This document shows positions 30,887 through 32,252 of a stretch of DNA of 32,252 nt, one piece after another. The notes beneath the pieces are model-generated. The model was not told the origin of the DNA. It was given only the letters and a program-made list of their open reading frames with translations, and ran no database searches. The position numbers were made by a program, and so were the translations under genes. This DNA is from JAFLTL01 sp964389525 (GTDB taxonomy: Bacteria > Bacteroidota > Bacteroidia > Bacteroidales > Muribaculaceae), in contig CAYMEX010000025.1 of NCBI GenBank assembly GCA_964389525.1, positions 1-32,252 on the forward strand, read 5' to 3'. Positions within the stretch are counted from its first letter, which is position 1. Each line of letters begins with the position of its first letter.

Positions 30887-31120
30887 ATGACAATCTACGA
30901 ACTTTTAAAAGTTAACAGGAAGTCAATCGAGACACTGAGGACAGCCGGGATTCGTGTTGGCGACATCAAGTATATCGACCTCTACATGGATGTGAAGATG
31001 ATGACTGACGCCGGTAATAAAAAGACGTATGCCGTGGCTATGGCGGCAGATCGGTACAAAGTCTCTGAGAGATTGGTATATGATATTATCAGGCGTTTTG
31101 ATACTCCACTGCAAATATGA
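30887..31120 (+). CDS. small HTH regulator, Mor/C-like
   Basis: The 77-residue protein has a C-terminal helix-turn-helix (about residues 49-70: AVAMAADRYKVSERLVYDII), a pattern close to the Mor/C activator HTH. The N-terminal half is short and contains one probable helix (YELLKVNRKSIETLRTAGI) and a strand. It lacks the longer Mor dimerisation domain (Mor is about 129 aa), so it may be a reduced relative or an unrelated small regulator. It lies behind the structured region and ahead of the methyltransferase. It is a candidate for binding the dyad at 14181-14211, as Mu C does at late promoters; that link is a hypothesis. Confidence 0.6.
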   Translation: MTIYELLKVNRKSIETLRTAGIRVGDIKYIDLYMDVKMMTDAGNKKTYAVAMAADRYKVSERLVYDIIRRFDTPLQI

Positions 31121-31168
31121 TACAGCTTGATTCAAAGACACGCATGCCCAGAAGTATTGTGTCCGCCA

Positions 31169-31176
31169 TACTTTTG
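31169..31176 (+). promoter_or_regulatory. candidate -7 promoter box before the methyltransferase
   Basis: TACTTTTG is an exact match to TAnnTTTG, 50 bp before the methyltransferase ATG at 31227. No clear TTTG is seen at -33. It suggests separate control of the methyltransferase. Confidence 0.45.
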
Positions 31177-31226
31177 TAATACACAAATGATAGTCTCTTT
31201 CTGAGAAATAAAAAAACGAGAAATGT

Positions 31227-32078
31227 ATGAGTAAGTTGTACCTTTCCGCTCCACTGCCATTCGTGGGGCAAAAACGAATGTTCGCAAATCAGTTTATCGA
31301 CATAGTCCGGCAATATCCGCCCGGAACTGTGTTTGTGGATCTTTTTGGCGGATCCGGGCTACTGTCCCATATTGCCAGGCATTACCATCCAAACGGTCGT
31401 GTCATATACAATGATTTCGACAACTACCGACAGCGTATCGAGAATATCCCCCGCACCAATATCCTTCTTGGCAGGATCAGATCTGAGACAGAAGGTCTAC
31501 CAAGGCATAAAGCGATAACCGGAACGTCGCGTGACAGAATACTCTCTTTGTTGAAGTCAGAAGAGGCAGCTGTTGGGTATGTCGATTATATCACGTTGTC
31601 CTCGTCGTTGCTCTTTTCGGGTAAGTATCGCACGAATCTCGATAGCATACGACATGAAACGCTTTACAATAATGTCCGCAAAAACGACTATGACACTGCG
31701 GATGGCTACCTGTCAGGACTTGAGATTGTGTCATGCGATTACAAGATCCTGGTTGAACAGTTCAAAGACATCCCGGAGGTTGTGTTTCTGGTCGATCCTC
31801 CATATCTATCGACAGATGTAGGAACATATAACATGTACTGGGGGCTTTCCGATTATCTCGATGTTTTGTCTGTTCTTGCAGGGCACAACTTCATATATTT
31901 TACGTCTAACAAGTCCCAGATAACAGAGCTGTGCGAGTGGATGGGGCGACATCCCTCTATAGGAGATCCCTTTTCGGGATGCGAAAGACGGGAATTTAAT
32001 GCACGATTGAACTACAACGCACAGTATACCGACATTATGTTGTACACTCCGCCTAAAGACGGATTGATTGCTGCATAA
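31227..32078 (+). CDS. D12-class N6-adenine DNA methyltransferase
   Basis: The 283-residue enzyme should transfer methyl groups from S-adenosylmethionine to N6 of adenine in DNA. FVGQKR (12-17) matches the start of D12-class (Dam-like) methyltransferases, VDLFGGSG (37-44) is the SAM-binding motif I, and DPPY (190-193) is the catalytic motif. The recognition sequence cannot be read. No restriction enzyme gene is beside it, so it is an orphan that probably protects phage DNA or alters regulation; Mu carries its DNA modification gene mom at the same end. It has its own -7 box and a terminator hairpin 21 bp after the stop. Confidence 0.88.
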   Translation: MSKLYLSAPLPFVGQKRMFANQFIDIVRQYPPGTVFVDLFGGSGLLSHIARHYHPNGRVIYNDFDNYRQRIENIPRTNILLGRIRSETEGLPRHKAITGTSRDRILSLLKSEEAAVGYVDYITLSSSLLFSGKYRTNLDSIRHETLYNNVRKNDYDTADGYLSGLEIVSCDYKILVEQFKDIPEVVFLVDPPYLSTDVGTYNMYWGLSDYLDVLSVLAGHNFIYFTSNKSQITELCEWMGRHPSIGDPFSGCERREFNARLNYNAQYTDIMLYTPPKDGLIAA

Positions 32079-32098
32079 TCCGACTGCATATATAGGCC

Positions 32099-32126
32099 GC
32101 GAGCCGTCCTAAAATGGGCGGCTCGC
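32099..32126 (+). terminator. hairpin after the methyltransferase
   Basis: GCGAGCCGTCC (32099-32109) pairs with GGGCGGCTCGC (32116-32126) over a 6-base loop, with one U-G wobble in + RNA. No strong U-run follows. The core GAGCCGTC/GGCGGCTC is shared with the terminator at 8463-8495, so the two hairpins may be related. Confidence 0.6.
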
Positions 32127-32168
32127 TGTGTCTTCAATGTTCTGGAGAATGTTTTTTGTCGCGGTGAA

Positions 32169-32252
32169 AAAAGTTGCAAAATGAGACGTTTCGTTTTACG
32201 GAAAAGAACGCTTCGTTTTGGGAGTTTGCAACTTTTCGTTTTGCGGATTATA
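32169..32252. other. phage right end with putative transposase-binding sites
   Basis: TTCGTTTT occurs at 32190-32197, 32212-32219 and 32235-32242, 22 and 23 bp apart, embedded in similar sequences such as GTTTCGTTTTACGG and TTTTCGTTTTGCGG. Spacing of two helical turns and location after the last gene fit MuA-type R1-R3 end sites. AAAAGTTGCAAA (32169-32180) and TTTGCAACTTTT (32225-32236) form a perfect 12-bp inverted repeat spanning the array. The exact terminus is not identified. Confidence 0.6.

Larger units (their letters stand above)
1..32252. mobile_element. Mu-like transposable prophage, left end cut off by the window
   Basis: A DDE transposase followed by a MuB-like ATPase, then gp16-like, gpG, portal (gp29-like), gpF-like, gp36-like, protease/scaffold, capsid and tail genes define a transposable tailed phage. 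The tail is probably long and flexible, because there is a long tape measure and a tube protein but no visible sheath gene. The beginning is inside the transposase, so the left end, N-terminus of the transposase and any repressor are missing. The far right carries repeated TTCGTTTT motifs, which suggests that the right terminus lies at or just beyond the window end. No host gene was recognised. Gene density is high, and most intergenic gaps are short apart from five regulatory or structured regions. Confidence 0.93.

Overview
The window is nearly all of a transposable (Mu-like) Caudoviricetes prophage. It opens inside the transposase gene and closes in what looks like the phage right end. A Bacteroidales host (Bacteroides, Muribaculaceae or relatives) is the best guess. 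Starts lack Shine-Dalgarno sequences and often follow A-rich stretches, -7 boxes of the TAnnTTTG type occur (7298-7305, 31169-31176), and many proteins resemble Bacteroidetes-phage families by my recollection. No host genes are visible. The left end and the usual repressor region lie outside the window.

Layout. (1) 1-5545, + strand: replicative transposition module with MuA-like DDE transposase, MuB-like ATPase, a second RecA-fold ATPase, small genes, a Mu gp16-like (DUF1018) protein and a DUF3164 protein. (2) 5559-7254, +: small genes, then a Mu gpG-like virion morphogenesis protein and a probable tail terminator. (3) 7255-8428, +: a structured leader, a BRO-N antirepressor-like gene and a small partner, ended by a hairpin. 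(4) 8648-14096, - strand: head packaging operon, read from 14096 down as small terminase, large terminase, small ORF, gp36-like protein, gp29-like portal, and gpF-like head protein carrying a C-terminal nuclease-toxin-like domain. (5) 14097-14271: divergent promoter region with a dyad element between two outward promoters. (6) 14272-30663, +: protease/scaffold, major capsid protein, lysis cassette (amidase, membrane coiled-coil protein, overlapping spanin-like lipoprotein), tail tube, assembly protein, tape measure, distal tail protein, a giant hub/fibre protein with an S74 chaperone, and accessory tail genes. (7) 30664-32078: a strongly structured non-coding region, a small HTH regulator resembling the Mor/C HTH, and a D12-class adenine methyltransferase. 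(8) 32099-32252: terminator hairpin and three TTCGTTTT motifs spaced 22 and 23 bp, interpreted as transposase-binding sites of the right end.

How it works together (inference). A and B transpose the genome. The antirepressor and the HTH protein are candidate switches. The divergent promoters drive packaging/head genes leftward and capsid/lysis/tail genes rightward. Terminase packages the DNA, the lysis genes release particles, and the methyltransferase may protect phage DNA, as mom does near the right end of Mu. The most unusual items are the inverted packaging operon, the toxin-like tail on the gpF-like protein, the out-of-frame overlap of the lysis genes, the dyad between divergent promoters, and two non-coding regions with mutually exclusive base-pairing.
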